Assembly: GCF_001462455.1 (NCBI RefSeq)
Contig: NZ_LNTD01000067.1
Coordinates: forward strand, 1 to 48,911
Direction of reading: 5' to 3'
From: Cellulomonas sp. B6
GTDB lineage: Bacteria; Actinomycetota; Actinomycetes; Actinomycetales; Cellulomonadaceae
DNA length: 48,911 bases
Part shown: one piece after another, positions 1 through 9,551 of the stretch
How the letters are laid out: the number at the start of each line of letters is the position of its first letter
Position numbering within the stretch: position 1 is the stretch's first letter
Notes under the pieces: generated by a model
The model's database searches: none
Seen by the model: only the letters and a program-made list of their open reading frames with translations
Told to the model about the DNA's origin: nothing
Translations under genes and position numbers: made by a program

Positions 1-1119
1 TGCGGCAGGGGTCTCCGGTGCGGCGGGCGGCTCCGGCTGGCCGAGCATCGGCACGTCGGCGGCGATGTTCGCCCAGATCGCGTCGGCCTCCGACGTCCAC
101 TCGACGCGGTTCTTGTCGCTGCGCGCAGGAGCCCACGGCACGGTCATGAGCGTGATGTTGTCACGGTCCACGCCGCGCAGGCTGAAGGCCAGGCCGGTGA
201 GGTCCGTGACCGAGAGGTTCGTCGTGACGGACTGGGTCGCCGCCGACAGGAACTGCATGAGCTGGGCGCCGTCGGTGAGGAGGTTCTTGGAGAGGACCTC
301 GTCGGCGACCCGGGCGATGAGGACCTGCTGGCGTCCCGCCCGCATCGTGTCCGACCCGTCGAAGCCCGTGCCGTGCCGGGCGCGCGCGTACTGCAGCGCC
401 GTCGTCCCATCGAGCATCTGCTCACCGGCCTTGAGGTCGAGCCCCGTGTACCGGTCGGACACGTCGTGCGGGATGCACATCGACACCCCGCCGATGGCGT
501 TGATCATGTTCTGGAACCCGGCGAAGTCGACGACCACCACGTTGTCGATCGGGATGCCCGTGTTCGCCTGCACGGTGTTGACCGTGCACGCCGCGGCCGA
601 CTCCAGGTCGCCGCCGTTGTCCCAGCCGATCGCGAACGCGGCGTTGAACATCGCCTTGGCCTGGGCGCGTGTGGTCTTGCCGTTCGTGAGGGTGCACGAC
701 GGGATCTCGACGAGCGAGTCACGCGGGATCGACACCATCTCGATGCGGGTCCGGTCGGCGGAGACGTGCGCGACGATCGTCGTGTCGGAGCGCATCCCCT
801 CCTCCTGGCCGCCGATCTCGGCGTTCTCGCCGTCGCGCTGGTCGGAGCCCAGGATGAGGATGTTGACGGGCGAGCCCGCGTGCAGGTCGTCGGGGTCGGG
901 AGCGGTCGTCGGCGTCGGGGCCGCTGCGACGAGGTCGCCGAGGTCGAGCCCTCCGACGTTGGTGGTCAGACGTGCCGCGAACGCCGCTCCGCCCGCGACG
1001 CCGAACACCACGACGCCGGTCACGGTGAGCGCGACGCCGCGCAGCACCGAGTGGCTGCGCAGGGTCCGCGCGTGTCGGGGCGCTCGGAGGCGCCGTCCAG
1101 CGGCGTGGCGGATGGTCAC
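1..1119 (-). CDS. LytR-CpsA-Psr (LCP) family cell-wall glycopolymer ligase, 3' end beyond window
   Basis: LCP enzymes transfer lipid-linked glycopolymers onto peptidoglycan at the outer face of the membrane. I read this frame directly on the minus strand from a GTG at 1117-1119; it stays open to base 1, so at least 373 residues are present and the C-terminus is missing. A basic N-terminus is followed by one membrane segment (about residues 25-48) and then an extracellular LCP domain with the family hallmarks NILILGSDQR, RSDTTIV, SIPRDS and YARARHG followed by RAGRQQ, which hold the phosphate- and metal-binding Asp and Arg residues. The last visible residues are Pro/Ala-rich, so the gene probably ends or enters a linker soon after. 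There is no good Shine-Dalgarno before the GTG, so the start is less sure than the family. It lies downstream of rmlB across a 19-bp palindrome and is the likely attachment enzyme for the polymer made by this locus. Confidence 0.93.
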   Translation of the reverse strand, partial: MTIRHAAGRRLRAPRHARTLRSHSVLRGVALTVTGVVVFGVAGGAAFAARLTTNVGGLDLGDLVAAAPTPTTAPDPDDLHAGSPVNILILGSDQRDGENAEIGGQEEGMRSDTTIVAHVSADRTRIEMVSIPRDSLVEIPSCTLTNGKTTRAQAKAMFNAAFAIGWDNGGDLESAAACTVNTVQANTGIPIDNVVVVDFAGFQNMINAIGGVSMCIPHDVSDRYTGLDLKAGEQMLDGTTALQYARARHGTGFDGSDTMRAGRQQVLIARVADEVLSKNLLTDGAQLMQFLSAATQSVTTNLSVTDLTGLAFSLRGVDRDNITLMTVPWAPARSDKNRVEWTSEADAIWANIAADVPMLGQPEPPAAPETPAA

Positions 1120-1181
1120 GGACCGATCGTAGGAGAGGAGGTCGGACGAGGCGGGGGACTGCCGCGACCGCGCCGTGGAGG

Positions 1182-1224
1182 ATTCGTGGAGATGGCGCCG
1201 ACGGACGGCGCCATCTCCACGAAT
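1182..1224. terminator. Perfect 19-bp inverted repeat between rmlB and the LCP gene
   Basis: The left arm ATTCGTGGAGATGGCGCCG (1182-1200) and the right arm (1206-1224) are exact reverse complements around the loop ACGGA. It starts 7 bases downstream of the rmlB stop. There is no U-tract, as is common for actinobacterial hairpin terminators. The arm length and perfection are also compatible with a dispersed intergenic palindrome. No second copy was noticed in this window. Confidence 0.6.
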
Positions 1225-1231
1225 GCGACGG

Positions 1232-2248
<1,017 letters not shown>

Positions 2249-2264
2249 TCAGGGGCGGCCCCCG

Positions 2265-2270
2265 ATGCTA
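2265..2270 (-). promoter_or_regulatory. Candidate -10 (TAGCAT) for rmlB
   Basis: Minus-strand TAGCAT lies 37 bases before the rmlB ATG and overlaps the TAG stop of the upstream GT2. The same hexamer stands before rmlC (16208-16213). No clear -35 is visible. Confidence 0.35.
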
Positions 2271-3356
2271 GCGCGCGCCCTTCTTCGCGGTCGGTGCGTC
2301 GGCGGGGCGGTAGCCCCCGGTGGGACGCGGCGGCACGAGGAGCGACTCCACGACGCGGCGCGCGACCCGCGCGTCGCGTCGCAACCGGCACCGGGACACG
2401 ACGAGCCCCGGTGCCATCCGCGCGTACGACACGAGCACCCGCAGACGCACGCGGGTCTCGCGCCACGGACGTCGCCGGCGCAGCGCGAGCGAGGCCGACG
2501 TGAGCACGAAACGGACCAACGAGCGCACGACCAGCCCGGTCGTGGCGTCCTTGGTCAGCATGGCGAGCCGGTTGCGCGCGTCGTGGAAAACGAAGAAGTC
2601 GCTGCCCTCCCGCGACGAGGCCGCGTGCGCGTGCGACACCACGGCCCCGGGGCAGTGCAGCACCCGCCAGCCCGCGAGGCGCAGCCGCCACGACAGGTCG
2701 GAGTCCTCGTAGTACATGAAGAAGCGTTCGTCGAAGAGTCCCACGTCGCGCAGCGCCGCGGTCCTCAGGAGAGCCGCCGCACCGCTGAACCCGAAGACCT
2801 CGGACGGCGGGTCGTGCCGGGTGGCGTCCGCCAGCCAGCCCCTGTCCACCCCGAAGCCGTCGGTGCGGATCTCGTTCCCCGTGGAGTTCACGAGCCGCAC
2901 GTCGCCGTCGGGGTCGGAGACCCAGCGCCCGTCCGGCCCCACGACGTCCGGGGCCTCGCCGGCGGCGGCGGCCCGGAACCGCTCGGCCAGCAGCACGGTG
3001 GGTGCGAGCGCGGCGACGTCCGCCGGTGCCCGGCGGGCGGCGTGCACCAGCGTGCGGATCGCGTCCGGGTCGGGCACCGCGTCGTTGTTCAGCAGGAGCA
3101 CCCAGGGCGTGCGCACGTCGCGCAGCGCCAGGTTGTTGCCGCCCGCGAACCCGCGGTTGGTCGACGAGCGCACGACGTGCACCCCCGGGTGCGCCGCGGC
3201 CACGCGTGCCGCCGTCCCGTCGGTGGAGCCGTTGTCGACGACGACGACGTCGACGCGCACGTCGTCGAGCTGCTGCGCGGCGAGTCCGGCGAGGCACTCC
3301 AGCGTGAGGTCGGCGGCCTCCCAGGAGACGGTGACGACCGTGACCTCGGCGCTCAC
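2268..3356 (-). CDS. Family 2 glycosyltransferase, rhamnosyltransferase (WbbL)-like
   Basis: Cytoplasmic GT-A enzyme of 362 residues expected to add a sugar from a nucleotide donor to a lipid-linked glycan. The N-terminal GT2 fold shows VVVVDNGSTDGT (Asp41), a GFAGGNN segment and LLLNNDAVPDP (the metal-binding Asp near 92). FFMYYEDSDLSWRL near residue 235 is the acceptor-side signature typical of WbbL-type rhamnosyltransferases. The start is GTG at 3356 inside a 4-nt GTGA overlap with the stop of the upstream GT4, so the two genes are translationally coupled. Donor and linkage cannot be read from sequence; rhamnose is likely because rmlB follows directly. Confidence 0.88.
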   Translation of the reverse strand: MSAEVTVVTVSWEAADLTLECLAGLAAQQLDDVRVDVVVVDNGSTDGTAARVAAAHPGVHVVRSSTNRGFAGGNNLALRDVRTPWVLLLNNDAVPDPDAIRTLVHAARRAPADVAALAPTVLLAERFRAAAAGEAPDVVGPDGRWVSDPDGDVRLVNSTGNEIRTDGFGVDRGWLADATRHDPPSEVFGFSGAAALLRTAALRDVGLFDERFFMYYEDSDLSWRLRLAGWRVLHCPGAVVSHAHAASSREGSDFFVFHDARNRLAMLTKDATTGLVVRSLVRFVLTSASLALRRRRPWRETRVRLRVLVSYARMAPGLVVSRCRLRRDARVARRVVESLLVPPRPTGGYRPADAPTAKKGAR

Positions 3357-4447
3357 CGCAGCGCCGCCAGGTACGCGGCGACCGTCGCGTCAGCCGTCCG
3401 CGACCACGTGAACCGACCGGCGTGGGCCCGGCGGGCCGCCCGCTCCTCGGGGCCGTCGGGGGCCGCGAGCGCGTCGACCAGCGCGTGCGCGAGCGCCTCC
3501 TCGTCGCGGGGGTCCGCGAACGTCGTGCCCGCGGCCGCGACCTCGTGCATCACGGGCAGGTCGGACGCGACGACGGGGCGGCCGCAGGCGGCCGCCTCCA
3601 GCAGCGGCAGGCCGAACCCCTCGTCGAGCGACGGCATGGCGACGATCCGGGCGCCGGCCACCAGGCTGCGCAGCTCGTCGTCCGGGACGTAGCCGGCGCG
3701 GTGCACCCCGGGACCCGCCGGCCCCGGCTCGCGTCCGCCGGCACCGACGAGGACGAGGTCCGGCACCGCTGCCCGGGTGCGGGCCAGCGCGTGCGCCGCG
3801 ACCAGGCGCCGCAGGTTCTTGCGCGGCTCGAGGGAGCCGACGAACACGACGTAGTCCGACGGCAGGCCGCGCGCGGCGAGGGCGGCCGGGGGGAGGGGCA
3901 GCGCGGCCGACCACCGCGGCGCGACGCCGAGGGGCGTGACCCGCACCCGCTCGTCCGGCAGGCGGTACGCCTCGAGCAGCTGCCCTCGCACGGCGTCGCT
4001 CGGGCACAGCACCAGCGCCCCGCGGGACAGCGCGCGCGGCACCAGCTCCGCCAGCACCTGCTCGGCGGGGGCGACGGTGCCTCGGTGGTGCAGGAACGCC
4101 AGGTCGTGGACCGTGACGACCTCACGCGCCCCGCGGGTCGGCGGGGAGACGAAGTTCGTCCCGTGGAAGACGTCGGTCCGGCCGCTCAGGAGCTCGACGG
4201 GCGGCACGTCCAGACGTCGCCACACCGCGCGCAGCAGCCGGGCCGGGACGCGCCTGCCGCGCTGGCTCACGCCGGGCGGCAGGTCGCGCAGGGCGCCGCC
4301 CCGCGCGGTCCACGTCGTCACGGTCACCTCGGCCTGCACGCCGGCCCGCTCCAGGGCCGCGGGCAGCTCTGCCAGCAGGTGCTCGGCGTAGCGGCCGATC
4401 CCGGTCCGGCGGCCCAGCAGCGGGGTCGCGTCCAGCGTGATGCGCAC
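3353..4447 (-). CDS. Family 4 glycosyltransferase (GT-B fold)
   Basis: A 364-residue retaining glycosyltransferase of the GT4 type. The N-terminus MRITLDATPLLGRRTGIGRY is typical of mannosyl/rhamnosyl GT4 enzymes in surface polysaccharide loci. The donor-binding half contains VGSLEPRKNLRRL and the E-x7-E region PSLDEGFGLPLLEAAA. The start is GTG at 4447 with GAGAGGA upstream. It is first in a minus-strand operon with the GT2 (4-nt overlap) and rmlB, and is divergent from the methyltransferase at 4572. The sugar specificity is not determinable. Confidence 0.9.
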   Translation of the reverse strand: MRITLDATPLLGRRTGIGRYAEHLLAELPAALERAGVQAEVTVTTWTARGGALRDLPPGVSQRGRRVPARLLRAVWRRLDVPPVELLSGRTDVFHGTNFVSPPTRGAREVVTVHDLAFLHHRGTVAPAEQVLAELVPRALSRGALVLCPSDAVRGQLLEAYRLPDERVRVTPLGVAPRWSAALPLPPAALAARGLPSDYVVFVGSLEPRKNLRRLVAAHALARTRAAVPDLVLVGAGGREPGPAGPGVHRAGYVPDDELRSLVAGARIVAMPSLDEGFGLPLLEAAACGRPVVASDLPVMHEVAAAGTTFADPRDEEALAHALVDALAAPDGPEERAARRAHAGRFTWSRTADATVAAYLAALR

Positions 4448-4486
4448 CGCCGGATCCTCTCACGGCGCACCCCCGGCGAGGTCGGG

Positions 4487-4492
4487 TAGATT
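4487..4492 (+). promoter_or_regulatory. Candidate -10 (TAGATT) for the methyltransferase operon
   Basis: TAGATT stands in the 124-bp divergent gap between the GT4 (4447) and the methyltransferase (4572), giving a leader of about 73 nt. No convincing -35 is seen. The leader shows no obvious riboswitch. Confidence 0.35.
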
Positions 4493-4571
4493 TCGACGCT
4501 GCCACAGATCGGGCACCTCGGCCGCGGAAGGCTGCCGGCCCCGCAGCAGCTCACGCAGGAAGCAGGCGAAC

Positions 4572-5612
4572 GTGTCGCAGTACGAGATCGCAGACGTCGA
4601 TCGCAGCGCCGTCAACTCGAGCCAGGTGATCGAGCTCGAGCTCGTCGGGGCCGACCGCGAGGTCCTGGACATCGGGTGCGCGACCGGTTACCTCGGCAGC
4701 GCCCTCGCCGAGCAGGGGTGCACCGTGACCGGCGTCGAGTACGACGCCGAGGCGGCCGAACGGGCCCGCGAGGTCATGAGCGAGGTCGTCGTCGCCGACC
4801 TCGAGCGCTCCGACCTGACCGAGCTCTTCCCCGGGCGCACGTTCGACGTCGTCGTGCTCGGCGACGTGCTCGAGCACCTCATGCACCCGGAGCAGGTGCT
4901 CGCCTCGGCCGTGCGACTCCTCGCGCCCGGCGGCTCCGTCGTGGTGTCCGTGCCCAACGTCGCGCACGGCTCGCTGCGGCTGGCGCTGCTCCAGGGACGG
5001 TGGGACTACCGCGAGACGGGCCTGCTGGACCGCACCCACGTCCGGTTCTTCACGCGCCAGGGCGTCGCGGACCTGCTGCGCGCCGCCGGGCTGCGTCCCG
5101 TCGACGTGCGGGCCGTCGTGCTCGACCCCCTCGAGGTGGAGGTCGACGTCGACGCCGACGCGCTGCCCTGGGCGGTCGTCGACTGGGTCCGGAAGCAGCC
5201 CGACGCCTACACGTACCAGTTCGTGCTCCGCGCGGTGCCCGGCGAGGACGACGGCACGCCGTTCCCGGAGCCCGTGCCGGCGGTCCCGCTCCCGGAGCGG
5301 GACGACGCGCACACCGAGCGTGGGCGGATCGAGGCCGCGCTGCACGCGCCGACCGTGGGTCGCGGCGACATCGTGGACGAGGTCATCGAGCTGCGGCACC
5401 GCGTGCTCACGCTGCGCGACCACGCGGTGGGCGCCGAGGCGTCGGTGGGGGCGGCGCGCAACTCGGTCGCACGCGCCCAGGCGGCGGAGCGGCACGCGCG
5501 CGCCGAGCTCGAGCGGCAGCTGGCCGAGATCAAGAGCACCGCGTCGTGGCGGGTGGGCACGAAGATCGTCTCGCCGCTGGCCCGCGTCAAGCGCGTCGTC
5601 CGGGGGAGCTGA
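4572..5612 (+). CDS. SAM-dependent methyltransferase with C-terminal coiled coil
   Basis: The frame is open upstream, but the real start is most likely the GTG at 4572 (protein VSQYEIADVD..., 346 residues). It has AGGAA about 10 bases upstream, and the upstream extension looks non-coding. Motif I VLDIGCATGY (residues 31-40) binds SAM, and VVLGDVLEHL marks the usual Class I post-motif. After the catalytic domain, the region from about residue 260 is rich in Ala, Glu and Arg with heptad-like spacing and ends in a TASWRVG motif and a basic tail, a tail style I know from glycan-assembly enzymes. It lies 4 bases before the two-domain GT2 and close to the Wzm/Wzt exporter, so a glycan methyltransferase, possibly a chain-terminating one, is the best inference; the acceptor is unknown. 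Confidence 0.85.
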   Translation: MSQYEIADVDRSAVNSSQVIELELVGADREVLDIGCATGYLGSALAEQGCTVTGVEYDAEAAERAREVMSEVVVADLERSDLTELFPGRTFDVVVLGDVLEHLMHPEQVLASAVRLLAPGGSVVVSVPNVAHGSLRLALLQGRWDYRETGLLDRTHVRFFTRQGVADLLRAAGLRPVDVRAVVLDPLEVEVDVDADALPWAVVDWVRKQPDAYTYQFVLRAVPGEDDGTPFPEPVPAVPLPERDDAHTERGRIEAALHAPTVGRGDIVDEVIELRHRVLTLRDHAVGAEASVGAARNSVARAQAAERHARAELERQLAEIKSTASWRVGTKIVSPLARVKRVVRGS

Positions 5613-5616
5613 GCCG

Positions 5617-7167
5617 GTGGCACCGACCTTCTCCGTCCTGACGCCGGTCTACGAGCCGCCGCTGGACGCCCTGCGCGAGGCGATCGCCTCGGTCCGCGAG
5701 CAGACGTTCTCCGACTGGGAGCTCGTCCTGGTCGACGACCTCTCCCCGTCCGACGAGGTGCGGGACGTGCTGCGTGCGGCCGCCGCCGCGGACCCGCGCG
5801 TCCGGGTCGTCGAGCGCGAGCGCAACGGCGGCATCGTCGCCGCCTCGAACGACGCGATCGCGGCCGCGACCGGCGAGTTCCTGGTCCTGCTCGACAACGA
5901 CGACCTCCTGGTGCCGACGGCGCTCGAGCGCGTCCACGACGTCCTCGTCCTCGACCCCGAGGTGGACTACGTCTACTCCGACGAGGACAAGATCGGCGCC
6001 GACGGCGTCCTCTACGACGAGTTCCGCAAGCCGGCGTGGTCGCCCCAGCGGCTGCGCAGCCAGATGTACACCTCGCACCTGTCCGTGCTGCGCGCGTCGC
6101 TCGTGCGCGAGGTCGGCGGGTTCCGTGACGGGTACGACGGCTCCCAGGACCACGACCTGGTCCTGCGCGTGACCGAGCGCGCGCGCACGGTGGCGCACGT
6201 GCCGGAGGTCCTCTACCACTGGCGCGTCGTGCCGGGCTCGACCGCCGGCGACCACGGGGCCAAGCCCTACGCGTGGGACGCGGGCCGCCGTGCCGTGCAG
6301 GACCACATGGACAGGCTCGGGCTCCCGGCGACGGTCGGCCTGGGCTCGGTGCCCGGGACCTACGTCGTCGAGCGGCGGCTCCGCGAGCCCTGCACGGTGT
6401 CGGTCGTGATCCCGACCCGCGGGGGTCGGGGCTTCGTGTGGGGCGAGGAGCGCACCTTCGTGGTCGAGGCCGCCCGGAGCGTCCTGGAGCGTGGGGGGCA
6501 CGACGACGTCGAGATCGTCGTCGTCTACGACACCGCCACGCCGCCCGACGTCCTGGACGACCTGCGCTCGGTCGTGGGCGAGGACCGGCTCACGCTCGTC
6601 CGGTACGACGAGCCGTTCAACTTCAGCGCCAAGTGCAACCTGGGGTTCCTGGCCGCACGCGGCGACGTCGTCGTGCTGCTGAACGACGACGTCGAGGCGG
6701 AGTCGGACGACTTCATCACACAGCTCGTCGCGCCCCTCGAGGAGCCCGACGTCGGCATGACGGGAGCGTTGCTGCGGTTCGCGGACGGCCGGTTCCAGCA
6801 CGCGGGCCACAGCTACGCCGACGGCGAGCTGCAGCACGCGTTCCTCCGGGCCGACTCCGACGATCCCGGTCCGTTCGGCGCGCTGCGCGTCAGCCGGGAG
6901 GCCTCCGGCCTGACCGCCGCCTGCGTCGCGATGCGGCGCGAGACGTTCGAGCAGGTGGGCGGGCTCTGCGAGGTGCTGGTCGCGAACTTCAACGACGTCG
7001 ACCTGTCGTTCAAGGTGCGCGCCGCGGGCCTGCGCCTGGTGTGGCTCGCGAACGTCCGCCTCTTCCACTTCGAGTCCCAGACGCGCGTGCCCGTCGTCCA
7101 CCAGTGGGAGTACGACTTCGTCGTCGAGCGCTGGACGATCCCGTCGGAGGACGTCTACCTGCGCTGA
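5617..7167 (+). CDS. Two-domain family 2 glycosyltransferase
   Basis: The start is GTG at 5617, preceded by a strong GGGGGAG and 4 bases after the methyltransferase stop; the longer open frame upstream overlaps that gene and is not used. The 516-residue product has two GT2 modules. The first (about residues 5-200) has TPVYEPP, VDDLSPSDE, LLDNDDLLVP and YSDEDKIG. The second (about residues 260-500) has VVIPTRGGRG, FNFSAKCNLG and LLNDDVEAESDD near residue 354. This resembles bifunctional O-antigen-type GT2 proteins that polymerise or alternate two linkages. It is likely co-transcribed with the methyltransferase and ends at a large hairpin. Confidence 0.9.
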   Translation: MAPTFSVLTPVYEPPLDALREAIASVREQTFSDWELVLVDDLSPSDEVRDVLRAAAAADPRVRVVERERNGGIVAASNDAIAAATGEFLVLLDNDDLLVPTALERVHDVLVLDPEVDYVYSDEDKIGADGVLYDEFRKPAWSPQRLRSQMYTSHLSVLRASLVREVGGFRDGYDGSQDHDLVLRVTERARTVAHVPEVLYHWRVVPGSTAGDHGAKPYAWDAGRRAVQDHMDRLGLPATVGLGSVPGTYVVERRLREPCTVSVVIPTRGGRGFVWGEERTFVVEAARSVLERGGHDDVEIVVVYDTATPPDVLDDLRSVVGEDRLTLVRYDEPFNFSAKCNLGFLAARGDVVVLLNDDVEAESDDFITQLVAPLEEPDVGMTGALLRFADGRFQHAGHSYADGELQHAFLRADSDDPGPFGALRVSREASGLTAACVAMRRETFEQVGGLCEVLVANFNDVDLSFKVRAAGLRLVWLANVRLFHFESQTRVPVVHQWEYDFVVERWTIPSEDVYLR

Positions 7168-7175
7168 TCCCCGGG

Positions 7176-7230
7176 CGCACGGCTCAGGTGGTGCCCGTCC
7201 CGCGGGACGGGGCACCGCCGGAGCCGTGCG
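7176..7230. terminator. Long bidirectional hairpin between convergent GT2 and Wzt genes
   Basis: CGCACGGCTC (7176-7185) pairs with GAGCCGTGCG (7221-7230), and the inside is also nearly self-complementary (GTGCCCGTCCC with GGGACGGGGCAC, one bulge). It lies between two convergent stop codons, where a shared terminator is expected. Confidence 0.7.
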
Positions 7231-7255
7231 GCGCCGGAGCCTGCCCGCGCGCGGG

Positions 7256-8452
7256 TCAGCCGACCGGCGCGAACCGGGCCGACGTGCGCAGCGGCCCGAG
7301 CGACGACCCGTCGGCCTCGACCGCGAAGTGCGCCGCCTCGGGCACGTGGTGCACCTCGGAGCCGTCCACCCCCGTGATCCCGGCGACGACCGTGTAGTCG
7401 CCCGAGCCGAGCCGCAGGTCCGGAAGCGTGAACTCGAAGCGACCCGTGCCGTCCAGCGGGCCCATCGGCGTGCCGAGCAGCTCGGTGTTCGTCTGGTAGA
7501 GCACGGTGCCCATCGGCGTCGCGATGCCGATGCCGAGGCTCCAGTCGCGCAGGGTCGTCGGCGACTCGATCTCGACCGCGACGGTCAGGTCCTCCTCGGC
7601 GCGCAGCACCGGGCGCCCGACGGCACCTCCGCTCGTGCGGAGCGCGACCCCGACGATCTGCGCGCGAGGACGCGACTCGTCGGCCTGCATCTGCCGCTCC
7701 CGCTCCTCGCGCCGCGTGGCCTCGAAGTCGGCGCGCAGCACGCGCAGCGACTCCAGCGGCGGCCCGTCGGCCGCGACGGTCCCGGCCTCGAGGACGACGG
7801 CGCGGTCGCAGAACTCCGCGACCTGGTCGAGCCCGTGGGTGACCAGGACGATCGTGCGTCCCTCGTGCTGGAACGTGCGGATCCGCTCGAGGCACTTGCG
7901 CTGGAACGGCTCGTCACCGACCGCGAGCACCTCGTCGACGAGGAGCACGTCGGGGTCGACGTGGATCGCGACGGCGAACGCGAGACGCACGTACATGCCG
8001 GAGGAGTAGAACTTCACCTGGGTGTCGATGAAGCGCTCGATGCCGGAGAAGTCGACGATCGCGTCGAAGTGGCGGTCCGTCTGCTCCTTGCTCAGGCCGA
8101 GGATCGCCGCGTTGAGGTAGACGTTCTCGCGCCCGGTGAGGTCGGGGTGGAAGCCCGCGCCGAGCTCGAGGAGCGCGGCGAGACGGCCCCGCAGGCGCAC
8201 CTCGCCGGACGTGGGCTGGACGATCCCGCCGATGGTCTTGAGCAGCGTGCTCTTGCCCGAGCCGTTCGGTCCGACCAGGCCGACGGTCGTGCCCGACTCG
8301 ATCTCGAGGTCCACGTTGCGCAGCGCCCAGAAGTCCTCCTTGTGGAGGTTCGAGCGGCCGAAGTTGACGAGCCTCTCCTTGAGCGACTTCTCCTTGCGGA
8401 TGACGAACCGCTTCGAGACGTCGTCGACCTGCACGACGGGGATGCGCGCCAT
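7256..8452 (-). CDS. wzt: Polysaccharide ABC transporter ATP-binding protein with C-terminal Wzt domain
   Basis: The ATPase of a Wzm/Wzt-type exporter that moves lipid-linked glycans across the membrane. The ATG at 8452 overlaps the permease stop by one base (TGATG); the longer open frame upstream covers the permease and is a shadow. Of 398 residues, Walker A GPNGSGKST is at 61-69, the modified signature YSSGM at 149-153 (typical of Wzt/TagH), Walker B with catalytic Glu174 (LLVDE) and the H-loop His206. Residues from about 265 to 398 form an extra beta-rich domain (GIGIATPMGTVLYQTNTE) like the carbohydrate-binding Wzt C-terminal domain, which in Gram-negative systems recognises a modified chain end. 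The nearby methyltransferase would fit such recognition. Confidence 0.94.
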   Translation of the reverse strand: MARIPVVQVDDVSKRFVIRKEKSLKERLVNFGRSNLHKEDFWALRNVDLEIESGTTVGLVGPNGSGKSTLLKTIGGIVQPTSGEVRLRGRLAALLELGAGFHPDLTGRENVYLNAAILGLSKEQTDRHFDAIVDFSGIERFIDTQVKFYSSGMYVRLAFAVAIHVDPDVLLVDEVLAVGDEPFQRKCLERIRTFQHEGRTIVLVTHGLDQVAEFCDRAVVLEAGTVAADGPPLESLRVLRADFEATRREERERQMQADESRPRAQIVGVALRTSGGAVGRPVLRAEEDLTVAVEIESPTTLRDWSLGIGIATPMGTVLYQTNTELLGTPMGPLDGTGRFEFTLPDLRLGSGDYTVVAGITGVDGSEVHHVPEAAHFAVEADGSSLGPLRTSARFAPVG

Positions 8453-9357
8453 CACAGCTCCTGAGCGAAGTTGGCCTGCAGTCGGGCGAAGACGCGCTGG
8501 CAGAGCCACAGCGCGAGCACGCCGACCCCCAGGGCGAGCCACAGGTTCGACTCGAGGTCGGGCGGGTAGGCCGTGCCGTCGCCGGCGACCCAGAAGGCGC
8601 GCTGGAAGCCCAGCGTGACCAGGGTCATCGGGTTCAGCAGGTAGATCGTCTCCCAGACGGTGCCCTGGATGACGCCGTGGACGAGCTTCCAGGAGTAGAC
8701 GATCGGGGACAGCCAGAAGAACACCTGCATGCACACCTCGACGAGGTACTGGATGTCGCGCAGGTACACGTTGGTCGCCGACAGCACGAGCGCGAGGGCC
8801 AGGCCCCACACCAGCAGCACGGCCAGCGAGAGGAAGAACCATCCCCATCGGGTCCCGACGGGGAACTGCCGCGCCACGAGCGTGGCGCCCACCAGGATGA
8901 TGAGCTGCATGCAGAACCCGAAGAGCGCCGAGCCGACGACGCTGAGCGGGAAGACCTCGCGCGGCAGGTAGACCTTCTTGATCAGGCCGGCGTTGGCCAC
9001 GATCGAGGACGTGCCCACGGAGACGATCTCGCTCCACAGCGTCCACGCGGTCAGCCCGGAGTAGATGAAGATCGCGAAGGAGTCGATCTGGCGTGCGGCG
9101 CCCAGGAACTGGCCGAGCGCGACGTAGTAGATCAGCAGCAGGACGAGCGGCCGCACGAGGCTCCACACGAACCCGAGCGCGCTGTCCTTGTAGCGGGCCT
9201 TGAGCTCGCGCCGCACGAGCAGCCCGAGCAGCTCGCGGTGGGCCAGCACGTCGCGGAGGGAGGTGGCCGTGCCGCGGGCGAATCCGGGGCGCGGACTTGC
9301 CGGCCGCATCGGTTGCTGGGCCAGCACCGCCGCCCGCTCCTCGACGATGTCTGTCAT
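8452..9357 (-). CDS. wzm: Polysaccharide ABC transporter permease
   Basis: The membrane half of the exporter, ABC-2 type, 301 residues. The ATG at 9357 (MTDIVEERAA) is chosen because GAGGAAG stands just upstream; the longer frame adds 56 unlikely residues. A cytoplasmic N-terminus with the amphipathic ABC-2 entry segment (LLVRRELKARYKDS) is followed by about six membrane helices, the first near LVRPLVLLLIYYVALG and the last near WLALGVGVLALWL. The stop overlaps the wzt start, giving a two-gene operon. The pair presumably exports the polymer whose assembly enzymes lie on both sides. Confidence 0.94.
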   Translation of the reverse strand: MTDIVEERAAVLAQQPMRPASPRPGFARGTATSLRDVLAHRELLGLLVRRELKARYKDSALGFVWSLVRPLVLLLIYYVALGQFLGAARQIDSFAIFIYSGLTAWTLWSEIVSVGTSSIVANAGLIKKVYLPREVFPLSVVGSALFGFCMQLIILVGATLVARQFPVGTRWGWFFLSLAVLLVWGLALALVLSATNVYLRDIQYLVEVCMQVFFWLSPIVYSWKLVHGVIQGTVWETIYLLNPMTLVTLGFQRAFWVAGDGTAYPPDLESNLWLALGVGVLALWLCQRVFARLQANFAQEL

Positions 9358-9413
9358 GTGCTTCCTCGTCGTCGTGGCCGGGGCGCTGATCGTCTCGGCC
9401 AGGAGCACGGTAC

Positions 9414-9477
9414 ACAGTACGACGCCCGGTGCGGTCATCCGTGCGACCCACGGGGCCGTGCCGCGTCCGGGTACCAT
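9414..9477. promoter_or_regulatory. Divergent promoter region between wzm and the GT2-GT4 fusion gene
   Basis: The 194-bp gap 9358-9551 separates divergent operons. A TACTGT (minus strand, 9414-9419) and a TACCAT (plus strand, 9472-9477) are plausible -10 elements, but neither has a good -35. Nothing else recognisable is seen in the gap. Confidence 0.3.
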
Positions 9478-9551
9478 CGAGGGCCGTCGCGCGGCGTCCC
9501 ACCGGGCCGCCGCGGCGCACGGCAACGGCCACGGGAGAGGTGCAGGGACGC

